Source: Desulfovibrio sp. Marseille-P6017
Lineage (GTDB): Bacteria; Bacillota_A; Clostridia; Peptostreptococcales; Peptostreptococcaceae
Direction of reading: 5' to 3'
Length of the DNA stretch: 64,000 bases
NCBI GenBank assembly: GCA_900604495.1
Contig: UWOR01000017.1
Location: 1-64,000 of the forward strand
Shown: piece by piece, positions 30,819 to 41,256 of the stretch
Layout of the letters: each line of letters opens with the position of its first letter
Numbering within the stretch: the stretch's first letter is position 1
Program-made: the position numbers and the translations under genes
Notes under the pieces: model-generated
Database searches by the model: none
What the model saw: only the letters and a program-made list of their open reading frames with translations
Told to the model about the DNA's origin: nothing

Positions 30819-32147
30819 ATGGAAGACGTAACTAGAATACCTCCCCATAGTGTGGAATCAGAACAATCTATACTTGGATCAATATTACTTGATAAAGATG
30901 CAATAATTACAGTGAGTGAGACTATAAGATCAAGTGATTTTTATAAAGAAGCTCATAAGATTATATATGAAAGTATGCTTAAATTAAGTAATAAAAATGA
31001 ACCTATAGATTTAATCACTTTGACAGAAGAATTAAGGAAACAAGGACATCTAGATGATGTTGGAGGAATAAGTTATATAACAAGTCTTTCTACAATAGTA
31101 CCTACAACTTCTAATGTAAAGTATTATGCTGATATAGTAAAAGAAAAATCGGTACTTAGACAGCTTATAAAAGCCTCTAATGATATTATAAATTTAGGTT
31201 ATGAAAATTCTGTAAAAGTAGAAGAAGTATTAGAAAAAGCAGAAAAAAGAATTTTTGATATATCTCAAGAAAAAGCTAGTGATGACTTTAAATCTATAAA
31301 TGAAGTTTTAGTAGATGCTTATGATATGATTGAAAAATTATATACAAATAAAAGTGATGTAACTGGTATAACTACAGGGTTCAAAGATTTAAATAAAAAA
31401 ATAAATGGACTTCAAAGAACAGACTTAATATTAATTGCAGCTCGTCCTGCTATGGGTAAAACTGCATTTTCACTAAATTTAGTACAAAATGCCGCTCTAA
31501 AAGGGGATGCGTCTGTTGCAGTATTTAGCTTAGAAATGTCTAAAGATCAATTAGTACAACGTATGTTAGCAGCTCAGTCACACGTTGAATTAAAGAAGAT
31601 AAAAACGGGAACACTAGATGAAAATGATTGGCCAAGGATAATTGATGCTATGGCAGTTTTATCTAATGCAAATATACACATAGATGATACTCCTGGAATA
31701 AAAATATCAGAACTACGATCTAAGTGTAGAAAATTAAAAATAGAAAAAGGATTAGATTTAATACTTATAGACTATCTTCAGCTTATGGAAGGTGAAGGTA
31801 ATAATGAAAGTAGACAACAGGAGATAGCAAAGATATCTAGATCATTAAAAATAATAGCGAAGGAGCTTAACTGTCCAGTTGTTGCTCTTTCTCAGTTATC
31901 TCGTGCTCCAGAACAAAGAGCAGATCATAGACCTATGTTATCAGATTTAAGAGAATCAGGTTCTATAGAACAAGATGCGGATATAGTTATGTTTTTATAT
32001 AGAGATGAATATTATCATCCTGATTCAGAAAGTAAAAATATTGGAGAAGTACTAATAGCTAAAAATAGACACGGTGAAACTGGGTCTGTTGAATTAGTTT
32101 GGTTAGGTGAAGTTCAAAAGTTTGCAGATAAAGCTAGGGATATGTAA
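30819..32147 (+). CDS. dnaB: Replicative DNA helicase DnaB
   Basis: 442 aa. N-terminal helical domain (RIPPHSVESEQSILGSILLD), linker, then a RecA-type motor with Walker A ARPAMGKTAF (about residues 207-216), LILIDYLQLM and the RESGSIEQDADIVMFLYRDE segment. This is the hexameric helicase of the replication fork; its loader candidates are at 41243-43293. Confidence 0.97.
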   Translation: MEDVTRIPPHSVESEQSILGSILLDKDAIITVSETIRSSDFYKEAHKIIYESMLKLSNKNEPIDLITLTEELRKQGHLDDVGGISYITSLSTIVPTTSNVKYYADIVKEKSVLRQLIKASNDIINLGYENSVKVEEVLEKAEKRIFDISQEKASDDFKSINEVLVDAYDMIEKLYTNKSDVTGITTGFKDLNKKINGLQRTDLILIAARPAMGKTAFSLNLVQNAALKGDASVAVFSLEMSKDQLVQRMLAAQSHVELKKIKTGTLDENDWPRIIDAMAVLSNANIHIDDTPGIKISELRSKCRKLKIEKGLDLILIDYLQLMEGEGNNESRQQEIAKISRSLKIIAKELNCPVVALSQLSRAPEQRADHRPMLSDLRESGSIEQDADIVMFLYRDEYYHPDSESKNIGEVLIAKNRHGETGSVELVWLGEVQKFADKARDM

Positions 32148-32156
32148 TATTAATAA

Positions 32157-32399
32157 GTATCCACAGAACAAATTTTCTATAAAATATATATAATGTGGAT
32201 ATTTATATTAAAATATCCATAAATATTGAAAAATAGACGAAATATTATCCACATTATCCACAGAATGTATGTTGATAACTAAGAAAAGCTGTGTAAAAGT
32301 AAATTTTTCACTTTTACACAGCTTTTAGTGTTTATAAATGTAAATTAGTTAATAGGGAAAATGTGTTGAATATAAGTCTTAATATATATATATATCCAC
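32157..32399. other. DnaA-box cluster downstream of dnaB
   Basis: The non-coding interval 32148-32589 contains two abutting perfect DnaA boxes TTATCCACA (32245-32253 and 32254-32262), plus one-mismatch boxes at 32157-32165 (GTATCCACA), about 32192-32200 (TGTGGATAT) and about 32391-32399. A hairpin at 32284-32326 lies in the same interval. The interval is otherwise AT-rich with no gene. Confidence 0.7.
32284..32326. terminator. Terminator after dnaB
   Basis: AAAAGCTGTGTAAAAGT (32284-32300) is perfectly complementary to 32310-32326, with A/T-rich flanks. Confidence 0.8.
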
Positions 32400-32556
32400 A
32401 AATTTGATATATAAACATTTATATTAAAATAGATTAAGTGAAATAATAATTAAAGTATCAATATTATATCATTTATTTTGAAAATACATATTAAAAAAAT
32501 GTAGTAGACAAAAAGGTTTGAAAATGCATCGAATATTTGATAGAATAAATAGGTAG

Positions 32557-33879
<1,323 letters not shown>

Positions 33880-33896
33880 TAGCATAATTTATAAAT

Positions 33897-33941
33897 AAAA
33901 GGGGCTTTATCAGAGTAAAATATTCTGATAAAGCTCTTTTT
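33897..33941 (+). terminator. purA terminator
   Basis: AAAAGGGGCTTTATCAGA pairs with TCTGATAAAGCTCTTTT (one G-U pair), followed by T residues. Confidence 0.9.
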
Positions 33942-34056
33942 GTTTAGGTTTAGATAATAAATGATATAAATATATCCTAAGCATGATAGTTATTACTAAT
34001 AAATGTCAGAAAATGTTGAAAAATATCAAAAAAAATAAAAATATGATTAAAATATA

Positions 34057-34084
34057 TTGACTAATACAAAAAAGAAGATATAAT
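34057..34084 (+). promoter_or_regulatory. Promoter of the iron-uptake operon
   Basis: TTGACT (34057-34062), 16-bp spacer, TATAAT (34079-34084). The Fur-type box starts about 18 bp downstream. Confidence 0.8.
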
Positions 34085-34101
34085 AAAGATACAAATATAA
34101 T

Positions 34102-34120
34102 GATAGTGATTATCATTAGC
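34102..34120. promoter_or_regulatory. Fur box
   Basis: GATAGTGATTATCATTAGC matches 17 of 19 positions of the classic Fur consensus GATAATGATTATCATTATC. It overlaps or lies just after the transcription start, so iron-loaded Fur should repress the operon. Confidence 0.88.
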
Positions 34121-34176
34121 TAAAAATGATGATAGAATATATACAGATTATAAGAATATAAAGGAAAGGGTAGAAA

Positions 34177-35115
34177 ATGAGAAAAAGAAAATCTATAGCA
34201 TTACTTACGGTAGCAGCACTATCTATCGGAATATTAACAGGATGCTCAAGTAATAATGATTCAAATAATGCAAAAGAAGAAACTAGAGTTGTAAACTCTG
34301 TAAAAGGTGAAGTAGAAATACCTTCTAACCCAGAACGTATAGTAGATATTTCTGGAAGTAGTGAAGAATTAGCTATATTAGGACATGTTCCAGTAGCTAC
34401 AGCGAATGTAGATTCATACGCTACAGATAGTATACCTTCATACATGGAAGATAAATTAGGAGATGCAACAGTAGTTGGACACTCTATGATGGAAACTATG
34501 GATGTTGAAGCTATAATAGCAGCAGAACCAGACTTAATAATAATGGCAGAAAGACAAGAGCCAATATATGAAGAATTATCAGAAATAGCTCCAGTAGTTA
34601 TGATAGAAGATTTATCTAATGATTGGGAAGCTAAATTATTAGGAATAGCAGAATTATTTGATCAAAAAGATGAAGCTCAAAAATGGTTAGATGCTTATTA
34701 TGAAAAAGCAGAGTCTTTAGGAAATGAAATAAAAGAATCAAATGGTGAACAAACTTATGTTGCAGTTTTAGCAACTTCGGGGCAATTTATGGTATTTAGT
34801 GAAGGTGGAATAGGAACAATAATAAATACTGATATGGGACTTAGTAAACCTGAAAATATGCCTGCTCAAGATAGTATAACATTACCAACAGTTTCGATTG
34901 AAGGATTAGCTGAGATAGATGCGGATCACATAGTTGTTATAGCTGATGCATCAGAAAAGGCAAACTTAGAATCAAGTTCAGTTTGGTCTGAAATAAGAGC
35001 TGTAAAAGATGGAAATGTAACTATACTAGATGCAAGTCCATACTTCTCTCAAGCTTATAATCCAATAGGAAGAGAGTTATTATTAGAACAATTAAAAGAT
35101 GAATTAATAAAATAA
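34177..35115 (+). CDS. Iron-siderophore ABC transporter, substrate-binding lipoprotein
   Basis: 312 aa. A signal peptide ends in the lipobox LTGC with the lipidated cysteine at residue 23, followed by a Ser/Asn-rich linker and a FhuD/BtuF-type binding fold (PERIVDISGSSEELAILG; DLIIMAERQEPIYEEL). It would capture ferric chelates outside the membrane and deliver them to the two permeases downstream. The exact ligand cannot be read from sequence. First gene after the Fur box. Confidence 0.9.
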   Translation: MRKRKSIALLTVAALSIGILTGCSSNNDSNNAKEETRVVNSVKGEVEIPSNPERIVDISGSSEELAILGHVPVATANVDSYATDSIPSYMEDKLGDATVVGHSMMETMDVEAIIAAEPDLIIMAERQEPIYEELSEIAPVVMIEDLSNDWEAKLLGIAELFDQKDEAQKWLDAYYEKAESLGNEIKESNGEQTYVAVLATSGQFMVFSEGGIGTIINTDMGLSKPENMPAQDSITLPTVSIEGLAEIDADHIVVIADASEKANLESSSVWSEIRAVKDGNVTILDASPYFSQAYNPIGRELLLEQLKDELIK

Positions 35116-35123
35116 TATAATTA

Positions 35124-35160
35124 AGTAGGTGTATAAAATAGGTTTATTTTTGCACCTACT
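35124..35160 (+). terminator. Hairpin between binding protein and permease genes
   Basis: AGTAGGTG (35124-35131) pairs with CACCTACT (35153-35160), with only a weak T-rich tail. It probably acts as a partial terminator or mRNA stabiliser that raises binding-protein levels over the membrane genes. Confidence 0.55.
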
Positions 35161-35212
35161 ATTTCCGTTTCTATAGAAAATGTGTAATTTACCAATTTAA
35201 GGAGGGTATAAG

Positions 35213-36226
35213 ATGGGTAGATCTAAAAAAAGAACTAAAACTTATTTGTTAATGATAATCGGAATAATACTTCTTATAGTTGGTATAGGTTTATCAGTTT
35301 CAATTGGTGCAAAAAATATTGATATTAAAACAATAGTTCAAAGTTTGTTTAGTAGTGAAGTAAACTTAAGTAATAAAATAATTACAGATGTTAGAATTCC
35401 AAGAGCGCTTGCAGCTGCTTTGGTCGGAGGTTTTTTAGCAGTTTCAGGAGCAATAATGCAAGGAATTACAAGAAACCCAATTGCAGAGCCTTCTGTAATG
35501 GGTATAACTCAAGGTGCGACATTTACAATAGCAATAGCATTTGTATTACAAAAGATATTTCCAGACTTAATTATAAATAGTTTTGTATTAATGATATTTG
35601 CATTCTTAGGCGCAAGTATAAGTGGTTTATTAGTTTATTTTGTAAGTTCTAGGTCAGCTAGAAAAGTAGATCCAGTTAAATTAGCTTTAGCAGGTACAGC
35701 GCTAGGTACACTATTGATATCGTTAGCAACAGGAATAGCTATGTACTTTAATTTATCTCAACAACTAAGCTTTTGGATATCTGGAGGATTAATAAGTGCT
35801 AAATGGCAAGGTGTTAATTTACTATTAATAGTAGGAGGAATAGGACTTGTAGGAGCAATGTTTATGGCACCTAAAATAACGATTTTAAGTTTAGGTGAAG
35901 ATGTTGCTATAGGATTAGGTCAAAATACAAACTTAGTTAGACTTATATGTTTATTAATAGTTATATTATTAACTGGAGCATCGGTTTCAGTTGCAGGAAA
36001 CATTATATTTGTAGGCCTTATAGTACCTCAAATTGTAAAGTCTATTGTTGGTTCTGATTATAAATACATAATACCAGCATCAATGATATTAGGAGCTGTA
36101 TTATTAGTATATAGTGATATTATAGCTAGGATGATAAACCCACCATATGAAACACCAATTGGCTCATTAACTGCTTTATTAGGTGTTCCAATGTTTATAT
36201 ACCTTGTAAGAAAGGAAAATAAATAA
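35213..36226 (+). CDS. FecCD-family iron-siderophore permease 1
   Basis: 337 aa with about nine to ten membrane segments. The FecCD-family hallmarks are RIPRALAAALVGGFLAVSGA near residues 60-80 and ITRNPIAEPSVMGI. It forms a heterodimeric channel with the next gene, whose ATG directly follows this stop. AAGGAGG upstream. Confidence 0.92.
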   Translation: MGRSKKRTKTYLLMIIGIILLIVGIGLSVSIGAKNIDIKTIVQSLFSSEVNLSNKIITDVRIPRALAAALVGGFLAVSGAIMQGITRNPIAEPSVMGITQGATFTIAIAFVLQKIFPDLIINSFVLMIFAFLGASISGLLVYFVSSRSARKVDPVKLALAGTALGTLLISLATGIAMYFNLSQQLSFWISGGLISAKWQGVNLLLIVGGIGLVGAMFMAPKITILSLGEDVAIGLGQNTNLVRLICLLIVILLTGASVSVAGNIIFVGLIVPQIVKSIVGSDYKYIIPASMILGAVLLVYSDIIARMINPPYETPIGSLTALLGVPMFIYLVRKENK

Positions 36227-37243
36227 ATGATAGATGTAAAAAAAGATAAAAAATTTATATATACAATAGGAATTATAACTTCTTTAATAATAATTACATT
36301 TTTAGTAAGTTTAAATATGGGATCTTTAAAAATTGGAGTTATAGATGTGATAAAAACTTTTTTAGGGCAAGGTTCAAGGGCGCATGAAATAGCTTTATTT
36401 AGATTGAGATTGCCTAGGATAGTAATTGGAATTCTTATAGGAACTGCTCTTGCAGTAGCAGGTGCAATACTCCAAGGTGTAACTAAAAATGACTTGGCCG
36501 ACTCTGGTATATTAGGGATAAACTCTGGAGCCTCATTATTTGTAGTTGCATATATATATTTTATGAATGGGAATGTATATGATGGTGTTAGTAATTTCAC
36601 AGTATTTACAATGCCAATAGTAGCATTGTCTGGTGCTTTATTTGGAGCATTCTTAATATACATTCTTGCATGGAAAAATGGTATTAATTCATCAATGCTA
36701 TTGTTAGTAGGTATTGGTATAAATACTGCATTTACATCTTTACTTACGATATTCCAACTTAAATTTACTACACAAGAGTTCAATAGAGTATTAGCTTGGA
36801 CATCAGGAAGTATATGGGGAACAAATTGGAAGTATGTAATGGCTGTTTTACCATTTATATTAATATTTATGGGGATTACACTTTATAAATCTAGATATTT
36901 AGATATATTAAATTTGGGGGATGAAGTTGCTACCGGATTAGGTGCAGATGTTGAGAAGGAAAGAAGAAGATTAATAATATATGCAGTTATTTTAGCTGGT
37001 GTTGCTACATCTGTAGCAGGTAGTATAGCATTTTTAGGACTAGTATCTCCTCATATAGCTAGAAGATTAGTAGGTCCAAAACATAAAAGGTTAATACCAA
37101 CATCTGCTCTTATAGGAGCATTAATTTTATTAATAGCAGATACTATATCTAGAAACTTATTGGCTCCTATGGAGATACCAGTAGGAATAGTTATTTCAAT
37201 AATAGGAGTTCCTTATTTTATATACTTAATGTTAGCTGATTAA
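36227..37243 (+). CDS. FecCD-family iron-siderophore permease 2
   Basis: 338 aa, paralogous to permease 1 (RLPRIVIGILIGTALAVAGA, VTKNDLADSGILGI, and GLVSPHIARRLVGPKHKRLI, the loop that contacts the ATPase). It starts immediately after the previous stop and completes the membrane part of the importer. Confidence 0.92.
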   Translation: MIDVKKDKKFIYTIGIITSLIIITFLVSLNMGSLKIGVIDVIKTFLGQGSRAHEIALFRLRLPRIVIGILIGTALAVAGAILQGVTKNDLADSGILGINSGASLFVVAYIYFMNGNVYDGVSNFTVFTMPIVALSGALFGAFLIYILAWKNGINSSMLLLVGIGINTAFTSLLTIFQLKFTTQEFNRVLAWTSGSIWGTNWKYVMAVLPFILIFMGITLYKSRYLDILNLGDEVATGLGADVEKERRRLIIYAVILAGVATSVAGSIAFLGLVSPHIARRLVGPKHKRLIPTSALIGALILLIADTISRNLLAPMEIPVGIVISIIGVPYFIYLMLAD

Positions 37244-37285
37244 ACTTGAAAATATAATTACCTTTAATACGGAGGAAGTAGTAAT

Positions 37286-38071
37286 ATGTCTTGTATAGAA
37301 ACTAAAGATTTAAATATATCATATGGAAGCTTAGATATTGTTAAAGATTTAAGTCTAAGTATTCCAAAAGGAAAAATAACAACAATAATAGGAGCTAATG
37401 GTTGTGGAAAATCAACAATATTAAAGACTGTTGCGAGAATTTTACAACCTAAAAGCGGAAACATTTATATAAATGGAAAAGATATAAATAGTCAAAAAAC
37501 AAAAGATCTTGCTAAGGTGATGGCAGTTTTACCACAAAGTCCACAAGCTCCAAGTGGATTGACTGTAGAGGAATTAATAGCATACGGGAGATTCCCTCAT
37601 CAAAGCGGTTTTGGAAAATTAAAAAAAGAGGATAATAATATAATAGATTGGGCATTAGAAGTTACTGGTATATCAGAATTTAGAGATAGACAAATAGAAG
37701 CACTATCAGGAGGACAAAGACAAAGAGCGTGGATAGCAATGGCTCTAGCACAAGAAACTGATATACTTGTTCTTGATGAACCTACAACATACTTAGATTT
37801 AGCGCATCAACTAGAGGTATTAAATCTATTAGAAGAATTAAATAAAAAACAAGGTACAACTATAGTAATGGTAATACATGAGCTTAATAATGCAGCTAGG
37901 TTTGCAGATCATATGATAGGAGTCAAGAAAGGTCAAATAGTATGTGAAGGAAATGCACATGATGTTATGACTAAAGAAAACTTAAAAGAATTATTTAATA
38001 TAGATGCAGAGATAGTATCAGATCCTAGAAATAATAAACCAGTATGTATAACTTATGACATGGTTAAATAA
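37286..38071 (+). CDS. Iron-siderophore ABC transporter ATPase
   Basis: 261 aa. Walker A GANGCGKST (about residues 38-46), Q-loop VLPQSP, signature LSGGQRQRAWIAMALAQ, Walker B ILVLDEPTTYLD and the H-loop VIHELNNA are all present, as in FhuC/FecE/YusV. It powers the two permeases. Confidence 0.94.
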   Translation: MSCIETKDLNISYGSLDIVKDLSLSIPKGKITTIIGANGCGKSTILKTVARILQPKSGNIYINGKDINSQKTKDLAKVMAVLPQSPQAPSGLTVEELIAYGRFPHQSGFGKLKKEDNNIIDWALEVTGISEFRDRQIEALSGGQRQRAWIAMALAQETDILVLDEPTTYLDLAHQLEVLNLLEELNKKQGTTIVMVIHELNNAARFADHMIGVKKGQIVCEGNAHDVMTKENLKELFNIDAEIVSDPRNNKPVCITYDMVK

Positions 38072-38080
38072 GGTGATAAA

Positions 38081-39433
38081 ATGGAAAATCAAAAATTACT
38101 AAGAGAAGAAAGAGTAGGGAAACTTTTATTGAGGTATTCTGTGCCAGCCATTTTAGCAATGATGGTAACTTCTCTTTATAACACAGTAGATAGAGCTTTT
38201 ATAGGATCAATGCCAAATGTAGGAGCATTAGCTATATCTGGATTAGGTGTAACTATGCCTATGTTTACAATAATGGGTGCATTTGCAGTAGCTATATCAG
38301 TAGGTGGAAGTACAAATATATCGATAAAATTAGGAGAAAATAATAAAGAAGAAGCTGAAAGAATATTAGGTAGCACATTCGCCCTAGAATTATTTGTAGG
38401 TGTGTTGATAAGTATATTATCTATATTTTTCTTAGATAAAGTATTATATATATTTGGAGCTAGTGAGCATACTATAAAATATGCTAGAGAATATATGAGT
38501 GTAATTTGCTCTGGAGCAGTATATAATTTACCTGGATTTTCATTAAATGGAGCTATAAGAGCTGAAGGAAATCCGAAACTTGGGGCAAAAATGATGATAA
38601 GTACATGTATTTTAAATTTAATTTTAGATCCAATTTTTATATTTGGATTTGGGTTTGGAATTAAAGGTGCAGCGATAGGAACTATAATTTGTCAATTATT
38701 TGTATTTATATGGGCTTGTTATTATTTTACAAAAGGAAAATCTACACTAAAATTAAGGTTGAAAAATATAAGGCTAGATAAAAAAATAGTAAGAACAATT
38801 GTAGTAATAGGATTAACTCCTTTTGCAATGGAGCTAGCAGCAGGATCAATACATCTAGTAACAAATAAAGTATTAAAAATATATGGAGGGGACTTAGCTA
38901 TTGGAGCGATGACAGCAGTAACATCTGTATTGCTTATGTTCTTAATGCCTATATTTGGATTGAGCCAAGGAATGCAAACTATAATTGCCTATAATTATGG
39001 TGCAAAGCAATATGATAGAGCAAAGAAAACATTAGGATTAGCTTTAATCATATCTTCTATAATACTTACATTAGGACTTATAGCAGTAAAGTTAGTTCCT
39101 GAATTATTTGTAGGTATCTTTACCAATGATTCTGAACTAATGAAACTAGCAGTTAAAGGTATAAATTTAAATCTAACAACACTACCTCTAATAGGTGTAA
39201 GTATTTTAGGTCCAGTTTATTTCCAATCTATAGGAAAAGCTAAGTTATCAATGTTATTAACACTATTAAGACAAGTAATTTTATTAATACCTATAATTTA
39301 TATAATACCAAAACTATTTGGATTAAATGGGGTTTGGATATCTCAGCCTATTTCAGATATAGGAGCTATGATAATAGTAGGTATATTTTTAATTAAAGAA
39401 TTTAAAAAAGAAAAAATAAAATCTTGTGCATAA
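38081..39433 (+). CDS. MATE-family efflux transporter
   Basis: 450 aa with about 12 membrane segments in two homologous halves. It begins LREERVGKLLLRYSVPAILAMM, a typical clostridial MATE start, and contains the family FSLNGAIRAEGNPKLG stretch. It lies 9 bp after the ATPase stop with a ribosome site AGGTGATAAA, so it is probably read as the last gene of the Fur-controlled operon. Generic MATE members export drugs by Na+ or H+ antiport; the location raises the possibility of export of a metallophore or toxic iron chelate. Confidence 0.88.
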   Translation: MENQKLLREERVGKLLLRYSVPAILAMMVTSLYNTVDRAFIGSMPNVGALAISGLGVTMPMFTIMGAFAVAISVGGSTNISIKLGENNKEEAERILGSTFALELFVGVLISILSIFFLDKVLYIFGASEHTIKYAREYMSVICSGAVYNLPGFSLNGAIRAEGNPKLGAKMMISTCILNLILDPIFIFGFGFGIKGAAIGTIICQLFVFIWACYYFTKGKSTLKLRLKNIRLDKKIVRTIVVIGLTPFAMELAAGSIHLVTNKVLKIYGGDLAIGAMTAVTSVLLMFLMPIFGLSQGMQTIIAYNYGAKQYDRAKKTLGLALIISSIILTLGLIAVKLVPELFVGIFTNDSELMKLAVKGINLNLTTLPLIGVSILGPVYFQSIGKAKLSMLLTLLRQVILLIPIIYIIPKLFGLNGVWISQPISDIGAMIIVGIFLIKEFKKEKIKSCA

Positions 39434-39456
39434 AAGTATGTTTTTTTAATAAAAAT

Positions 39457-39508
39457 AAAAGGCAGTATAAAAAAATAATCCTTGGATATATTGAAAATAC
39501 TGCCTTTT
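39457..39508. terminator. Terminator of the iron-uptake operon
   Basis: AAAAGGCAGTAT (39457-39468) is complementary to ATACTGCCTTTT (39497-39508), with a 28-nt loop. Confidence 0.7.
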
Positions 39509-39550
39509 AAGAAAATAAAATAAAAAAATAAAAAAAGTTTTAAAAAAGTG

Positions 39551-39579
39551 TTGACGAAATATATAAAAGTATATATAAT
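39551..39579 (+). promoter_or_regulatory. tRNA cluster promoter
   Basis: TTGACG (39551-39556), 17-bp spacer, TATAAT (39574-39579), about 65 bp upstream of the first tRNA. Confidence 0.88.
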
Positions 39580-39644
39580 AGTATTTGTGAGTGAGAGAAA
39601 CGACGAAATAAGTCGAAAAAAGTAACTTACAAAACATGAAAGAT

Positions 39645-39720
39645 GATCCATTAGCTCAGTCGGTAGAGCACCTGACTTTTAATCAGGGTGTCCCGCGTTC
39701 GAGTCGCGGATGGATCACCA
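39645..39720 (+). tRNA. tRNA-Lys (anticodon TTT)
   Basis: 76 nt. Acceptor GATCCAT/ATGGATC, anticodon loop CTTTTAA, T-arm loop TTCGAGT, encoded CCA. Confidence 0.96.
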
Positions 39721-39725
39721 TTTAT

Positions 39726-39800
39726 GGCCCATTGGTCAAGCGGTCAAGACACCGCCCTTTCACGGCGGTAACAGGGGTTCGATTCCCCTATGGGTCACCA
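39726..39800 (+). tRNA. tRNA-Glu (anticodon TTC)
   Basis: 75 nt. Acceptor GGCCCAT/ATGGGTC (one G-U), anticodon stem CCGCC/GGCGG with loop CTTTCAC, T-arm loop TTCGATT, encoded CCA. Confidence 0.96.
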
Positions 39801-39805
39801 TTCCC

Positions 39806-39881
39806 GGGACTATAGCTCAGCTGGGAGAGCACCTGCCTTACAAGCAGGGGGTCACAGGTTCGAGCCCTGTTAGTCCCACCA
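39806..39881 (+). tRNA. tRNA-Val (anticodon TAC)
   Basis: 76 nt. Acceptor GGGACTA/TAGTCCC, anticodon stem CCTGC/GCAGG with loop CTTACAA, encoded CCA. Confidence 0.96.
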
Positions 39882-39888
39882 TTTATGC

Positions 39889-39965
39889 GGCCTGGTAGTT
39901 CAGCTGGTTAGAATGCCAGCCTGTCACGCTGGAGGTCGAGGGTTCGAGTCCCTTCCAGGTCGCCA
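39889..39965 (+). tRNA. tRNA-Asp (anticodon GTC)
   Basis: 77 nt. Acceptor GGCCTGG/CCAGGTC, anticodon stem CCAGC/GCTGG with loop CTGTCAC, discriminator G, encoded CCA. Confidence 0.96.
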
Positions 39966-39976
39966 AAACACACTTT

Positions 39977-40051
39977 GCTGGTGTGGCTCAACGGTAGAGC
40001 AGCTGACTTGTAATCAGCAGGTTGTAGGTTCGATTCCTATCACCAGCTCCA
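39977..40051 (+). tRNA. tRNA-Thr (anticodon TGT)
   Basis: 75 nt. Acceptor GCTGGTG/CACCAGC, anticodon stem GCTGA/TCAGC with loop CTTGTAA, encoded CCA. Confidence 0.96.
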
Positions 40052-40054
40052 ATT

Positions 40055-40086
40055 AAACGCTTAGATTAGTCTAAGCGTTTTTTTTT
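40055..40086 (+). terminator. tRNA cluster terminator
   Basis: AAACGCTTAGA and TCTAAGCGTTT perfect stem with TTAG loop, followed by T residues. Confidence 0.94.
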
Positions 40087-40170
40087 ATTGTTTAAAATAA
40101 AAATATAGAGAATTTTATCTAAAGATGGTAGTATAAATTTATATATTATAAAAGAATATGGGGGGAAAAT

Positions 40171-41202
40171 ATGTATAGTTTTAAGAATGATTATAGTGAA
40201 GGGGCTCATCCTAAGATATTAGAAAGCTTATTAAAGAGTAATTTAGAACAATGTGAGGGGTATGGTAAAGATACATATTGTGAAGAAGCTAAGGAATTAA
40301 TACAAAATAAACTAAATAATAAAGATGTAGATGTTCATTTTATATCAGGAGGAACACAAACTAATTTAATAGCCATATCGGCTTTTTTAAAGCCTTATGA
40401 AGCTGTTATATCAGCTAATACTGGGCATATATATATAAATGAAGCTGGATCAATAGAGTCTACAGGGCATAAGGTAATAGGTGTAAATGTTAAAGATGGT
40501 AAACTTAGAAGAGAGGATATTTTAGCTGTTTTAAGTAAATACACAAATGAGCATGTAGTTAAGCCTAAATTAGTGTATATATCGAATTCAACAGAGATAG
40601 GTACAATATACACAAAATCAGAGTTAAAAGACTTAAATGATGTATGTAAAGAAAATAATTTATTATTATTTATGGATGGTGCAAGATTAGGATCTGCACT
40701 TTCTTGTAAAGAGAATGATTTAACATTTGAAGATATAAGTAGATTAACTGATTTATTTTATATAGGTGGAACAAAAAATGGTGCGCTTTTAGGAGAAGCC
40801 CTTGTTATATGTAATAAAGACTTACAAGCTGACTTTAGATATAATTTAAAGCAAAAAGGAGCAATGCTTGCTAAAGGCAGATTACTTGGAATTCAGTTTT
40901 TAGAATTATTTAAAGATGATTTATACCTTGAAATAGGACGTCATGAAAATTATATGGCAGATATATTAAGAGATGGTATAAAAAAACTTGGGTATGAGTT
41001 TTTAGTAGATTCACCTTCGAATCAAATATTCCCTATATTTAGCAATAACATAATTAATGAATTAGAAAGATACTATGGATTTAATATATGGGAAAAAGTT
41101 GATGAGGAAAGAAGAGCGATAAGACTTGTTACTTCTTTTGCAACAAGTGAAAATGATTGTATAGATTTTATAAAGCTACTAACAGAGGTAACAAATAGAT
41201 AA
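40171..41202 (+). CDS. Low-specificity L-threonine aldolase
   Basis: 343 aa PLP enzyme of the beta-eliminating lyase/threonine aldolase fold. NDYSEGAHPKILE at the start, HFISGGTQTN, MDGARLGSAL and the PLP lysine in IGGTKNGAL (about residue 205) fit the family. It cleaves threonine (or allo-threonine) to glycine and acetaldehyde. Single gene with its own ribosome site; it ends at a shared hairpin with the convergent dnaI-like gene. Confidence 0.87.
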   Translation: MYSFKNDYSEGAHPKILESLLKSNLEQCEGYGKDTYCEEAKELIQNKLNNKDVDVHFISGGTQTNLIAISAFLKPYEAVISANTGHIYINEAGSIESTGHKVIGVNVKDGKLRREDILAVLSKYTNEHVVKPKLVYISNSTEIGTIYTKSELKDLNDVCKENNLLLFMDGARLGSALSCKENDLTFEDISRLTDLFYIGGTKNGALLGEALVICNKDLQADFRYNLKQKGAMLAKGRLLGIQFLELFKDDLYLEIGRHENYMADILRDGIKKLGYEFLVDSPSNQIFPIFSNNIINELERYYGFNIWEKVDEERRAIRLVTSFATSENDCIDFIKLLTEVTNR

Positions 41203-41204
41203 TT

Positions 41205-41256
41205 AAAATAAAAAGTAGAAGAAATACCTTAAGTATTTTCTTCTACTTTTTATTTT
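41205..41256. terminator. Shared convergent terminator
   Basis: Arms at 41205-41227 and 41233-41256 (core AAAAGTAGAAGAA pairing with TTCTTCTACTTTT) with A-rich and T-rich ends, between the converging threonine aldolase and DnaI-like genes. The stem includes the last codons of the latter. Confidence 0.85.

Noticed and set aside
39710..39898. 62-aa open frame across the tRNA cluster
   Set aside because: It runs through three perfect tRNA genes; no ribosome site or protein-like character.
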